From Rhizobium pisi (GTDB lineage Bacteria > Pseudomonadota > Alphaproteobacteria > Rhizobiales > Rhizobiaceae): a DNA stretch of 64,000 bases. Numbering within the stretch: position 1 is the stretch's first letter; each line of letters starts with the position of its first letter. This document shows positions 61,588 to 64,000 of the stretch, piece by piece. The stretch is taken from assembly GCF_003938655.1 (NCBI RefSeq), contig NZ_RJJT01000008.1:124001-188000 (forward strand). Direction: 5' to 3'. A model generated the notes under the pieces. The model had not been told where the DNA came from. It saw only the letters and a list, made by a program, of their open reading frames with translations, and searched no databases. A program made the position numbers and the translations under genes.

Positions 61588-62322
61588 ATGGCGATAGGGT
61601 TGCCTTCAAACGAAAGAGAAGGCGGCAGTGGGAAATCCATGAAATCCAAGCATGAAGCGGCAGAGCAACCGGAACAGGCGCATGGCGGACGCGCGCCCTT
61701 TTCCCAGGATCCGCACGCCGTCCGGGAGCCGAAGGAAAACAACCTCGAAATGGCGATCGGCCACGAAGTGCGCGCCTACCGCAAGAAACTCGGCATCACG
61801 GTGACCGATCTGGCGGCCGCGACCGGCATTTCGCTCGGCATGCTGTCGAAGATCGAGAACGGCAACATCTCGCCGTCGCTGACGACGCTGCAATCGCTGT
61901 CGCGGGCGCTCGGCGTGCCGCTCACAGCCTTTTTCCGCCGCTTCGAGGAACCGCGCAACGCCGTCTTCGTCAAGGCGGGGCAGGGCATCGAACTCGAACG
62001 GCGCGGCACGCGCGCCGGCCATCAATATAATCTGCTCGGCCATATCGACAACAATACCAGCGGCGTCATCGTCGAGCCCTATCTCATCACGCTGACGGCC
62101 GATTCTGACACCTTCCCGACCTTCCAGCACGAGGGCATGGAGTTTCTCTATATGCTCGAGGGCGAGGTCATTTACCGCCACGGCGACCAGCTTTTCCAGA
62201 TGCAGCCGGGCGATAGTCTGTTCTTCGACGCCGATGCGCCCCATGGGCCGGAGCAACTGGTGAAACTGCCGAGCAAATACCTCTCGATCATCAGCTATCC
62301 CCAGCAGAGCTCCAAGAGCTGA
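61588..62322 (+). CDS. XRE-cupin transcriptional regulator
   Basis: The 244-residue protein has an XRE HTH (about 55-112; VRAYRKKLGITVTDLAAATG, LGMLSKIENGNISPS) and a C-terminal cupin (about 165-240; HEGMEFLYMLEGEV, GDSLFFDADAPHG). Cupin binding may sense a small amine or amino acid of the pathway. GAGGAAA lies before ATG 61588; ATG 61639 is an alternative start. Confidence 0.85.
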   Translation: MAIGLPSNEREGGSGKSMKSKHEAAEQPEQAHGGRAPFSQDPHAVREPKENNLEMAIGHEVRAYRKKLGITVTDLAAATGISLGMLSKIENGNISPSLTTLQSLSRALGVPLTAFFRRFEEPRNAVFVKAGQGIELERRGTRAGHQYNLLGHIDNNTSGVIVEPYLITLTADSDTFPTFQHEGMEFLYMLEGEVIYRHGDQLFQMQPGDSLFFDADAPHGPEQLVKLPSKYLSIISYPQQSSKS

Positions 62323-62410
62323 CTTGCCTTAGAAGAAACGTTTATTCTTCCCAGTTGATGTCCATAAACAGACCTGCTAGTCCTTTCTCAACACGAAAGG
62401 AGCACGGGCT

Positions 62411-63316
62411 ATGTGCGGCATTGTTGGACTGTTCCTCAAGGACAAGAGCCTTGAGCCCCAGCTGGGAAACCTGCTCTCGGATATGCTGATAACCATGACG
62501 GATCGCGGACCGGACTCGGCCGGCATCGCAATCTATGGTGGCTCTGCCGAGGGTAAGGCAAAAATCACCATCCAGTCCGCCAATCCGGGCGCAGACTTCG
62601 AAGGCCTCGCCGCCGACCTTGAGAAGGTCGGCATCAAAGCCGGCGTGTCGATCAAGAGCACGCATGCGGTCATCGAGCTGGAAGTCTCCAAACTTGAAAA
62701 TGTGCGCAAGGCGCTCGAAGAGATCCGCCCGGCAGTCCGTCTGATGGGATCGGGCGAAAGCGTCGAAATCTACAAGGAGATCGGCCTTCCGAAAGAGGTC
62801 GTAGCGCGCTTCGGCGTCCGCTCGATGAGCGGAACCCACGGCATCGGCCATACCCGCATGGCGACGGAATCGGCCGTTACCACGCTCGGCGCCCATCCGT
62901 TCTCGACCGGTGCCGACCAGTGCCTCGTGCACAACGGCTCGCTGTCCAACCACAACAATCTGCGCCGCGAACTCGTACGCGAAGGCATGACCTTCGAGAC
63001 GCAGAACGATTCCGAAGTCGCCGCCGCCTATCTGACGGCCGAAATGGCCAAGGGCAAGGATCTCGGCCAAGCGCTGACAGGCGCGCTCGATGATCTCGAC
63101 GGCTTCTTCACCTTCGTCGTCGGCACCAAATCCGGCTTCGGCGTCGTGCGCGACCCGATCGCCTGCAAGCCTGCCGTCATGGCCGAGACAGAGCAGTATG
63201 TCGCCTTCGGTTCGGAGTACCGCGCGCTGGTCAACCTTCCCGGCATCGAGAATGCCCGTGTCTGGGAGCCGGAGCCGGCAACCGTCTACTTCTGGGATCA
63301 CGACAAGGCCGCCTGA
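62411..63316 (+). CDS. glxB: GlxB-type glutamine amidotransferase subunit
   Basis: The 301-residue protein begins MCGIVGLF, with Cys2 as the class II amidotransferase nucleophile, and DRGPDSAGIAIYG and HTRMATESAV follow. Such GltB-N-like subunits join GlxC/GlxD in N-methylglutamate synthase, which makes N-methylglutamate from methylamine. AAAGGAG sits before the ATG. The sarcosine oxidase next door handles a related methylated amine. Confidence 0.88.
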   Translation: MCGIVGLFLKDKSLEPQLGNLLSDMLITMTDRGPDSAGIAIYGGSAEGKAKITIQSANPGADFEGLAADLEKVGIKAGVSIKSTHAVIELEVSKLENVRKALEEIRPAVRLMGSGESVEIYKEIGLPKEVVARFGVRSMSGTHGIGHTRMATESAVTTLGAHPFSTGADQCLVHNGSLSNHNNLRRELVREGMTFETQNDSEVAAAYLTAEMAKGKDLGQALTGALDDLDGFFTFVVGTKSGFGVVRDPIACKPAVMAETEQYVAFGSEYRALVNLPGIENARVWEPEPATVYFWDHDKAA

Positions 63317-63373
63317 GGGACGCCAGAAAAGCAGGAGCCGGCTCAGACCGCCTTTCGGACCAACGAGGAATAA

Positions 63374-64000
63374 ATGCCCATATTCGATCTTTCCAACACC
63401 CCTCTTCGCGAACTGAATGGCGCGCTTCACGCCCTTTCCGAAGGTGCTAATGACACTGAATTCGAAGTCGTCAACCCGCGCGGCAGCCATGCCGTCGCCG
63501 TTGGCATCGACAGCCCCGTCACGGTCGCGGTCAGAGGATCGGTTGGCTACTATTGCGCCGGTATGAATGACGGCGGCAGAGTGACGGTTCATGGCTCGGC
63601 CGGTCCGGGCGTTGCCGAAAACATGATGTCCGGTACCGTCGTCATCGAGGGCGACGCCAGCCAGTATGCCGGCGCCACCGGCCGAGGCGGCCTGCTCGTC
63701 ATCAAGGGCAATGCGGCGTCGCGCTGCGGCATTTCGATGAAAGGCATCGACATCGTCGTTCATGGCAGCATCGGCCACATGTCGGCCTTCATGGGCCAGT
63801 CCGGCCATCTCGTCGTGCTGGGCGACGCCGGCGATGCGCTGGGGGATTCGCTTTACGAAGCCAAGCTTTTTGTCCGCGGCGAGGTCAAGAGCCTCGGCTC
63901 CGACTGCATCGAGAAGGAGATGCGGCGGGAGCATCTGGACAAGCTTGCCGAACTGCTCGAGCGCGCTGGAGTGACGGGCGTCCGGCCCGAAGAATTCAAG
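63374..64000 (+). CDS. glxC: GlxC-type glutamate synthase C-terminal-like subunit (partial)
   Basis: The first 209 codons form a GXGXG beta-helix domain like the last domain of glutamate synthase (GRVTVHGSAGPGVAENMMSG, GRGGLLVIKGNAASRCG, GHLVVLGDAGDALG). It is cut by the window end. CGAGGAA lies before ATG 63374. It follows glxB directly and a GlxD-type synthase subunit is expected after it. Confidence 0.85.
   Translation, partial: MPIFDLSNTPLRELNGALHALSEGANDTEFEVVNPRGSHAVAVGIDSPVTVAVRGSVGYYCAGMNDGGRVTVHGSAGPGVAENMMSGTVVIEGDASQYAGATGRGGLLVIKGNAASRCGISMKGIDIVVHGSIGHMSAFMGQSGHLVVLGDAGDALGDSLYEAKLFVRGEVKSLGSDCIEKEMRREHLDKLAELLERAGVTGVRPEEFK

Noticed and set aside
62342..63934. 530-codon minus-strand frame across glxB and glxC
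   Set aside because: Spans two well-supported genes on the other strand and the gap between them; no domain.

Overview
The window reads as a fast-growing Rhizobium of the R. etli/leguminosarum type. The reasons are uniformly GC-rich coding sequence, a DUF982 protein, a mocDEF-like set, a soxBDAG-glx cluster and a typical rhizobial intergenic repeat near 24.05 kb. In R. etli-type genomes nadABC is often on a large chromid-like replicon, so this may be a chromid; no replication, transfer or insertion-sequence gene is visible to decide it.

Layout. 0-3.7 kb: divergent LacI regulator, then a MocD/MocE/MocF-like oxygenase, Rieske ferredoxin and reductase, plus a divergent PanB-like protein. 3.8-8.2 kb: a NadQ-type Nudix-like regulator and nadABC, with two matching inverted repeats before nadA. 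8.5-12.7 kb: a SARP-like TPR regulator, a 47-codon peptide gene behind a hairpin that pairs its Shine-Dalgarno, and a translationally coupled YcaO-TfuA pair; this looks like a thioamide-type RiPP locus. 13.8-18.1 kb: L-fucose catabolism (lactonase, IclR, 2-keto-3-deoxy-L-fuconate dehydrogenase, L-fuconate dehydratase).

18.3-34.6 kb: an unusual cell-envelope protease locus. It has a caspase-like protein with Sel1 repeats, a lipoprotein with a peptidase S74 domain, an NlpC/P60-like protein, a DUF4384-OmpA protein, a second caspase-like protein, a trypsin fused to a caspase fold whose catalytic His is Gln, a serpin, and a transmembrane pseudokinase with an FGE-like domain. 34.8-37.4 kb: ordinary accessory genes (DUF982, LysE, tautomerase, LysR).

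37.4-49.5 kb: a Tad (type IVc) pilus-like system. The minus-strand operon runs Flp-like pilin, prepilin peptidase, three TadE/G-like proteins, an unknown protein, CpaB, an FHA-domain TadA ATPase, TadB, TadC and a membrane FHA protein. A second TadA-like ATPase is divergent, coupled to a 43-residue membrane peptide. No secretin, TadZ or TadD is present. FHA domains here and a kinase fold in the protease locus suggest, but do not prove, a link.

49.6-55.3 kb: an RNA repair/Ro locus: rtcB, rsr (Ro60 orthologue) and divergent rtcR. Between rsr and rtcB lies a tandem array of six predicted Y RNAs on the minus strand, most with a circularly permuted tRNA-like domain; this is the strongest non-coding discovery here. 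55.5-64 kb: sarcosine oxidase soxBDAG, a GlxA-type regulator, an XRE-cupin regulator and the start of the glxBC (N-methylglutamate synthase-like) genes, cut by the window edge.
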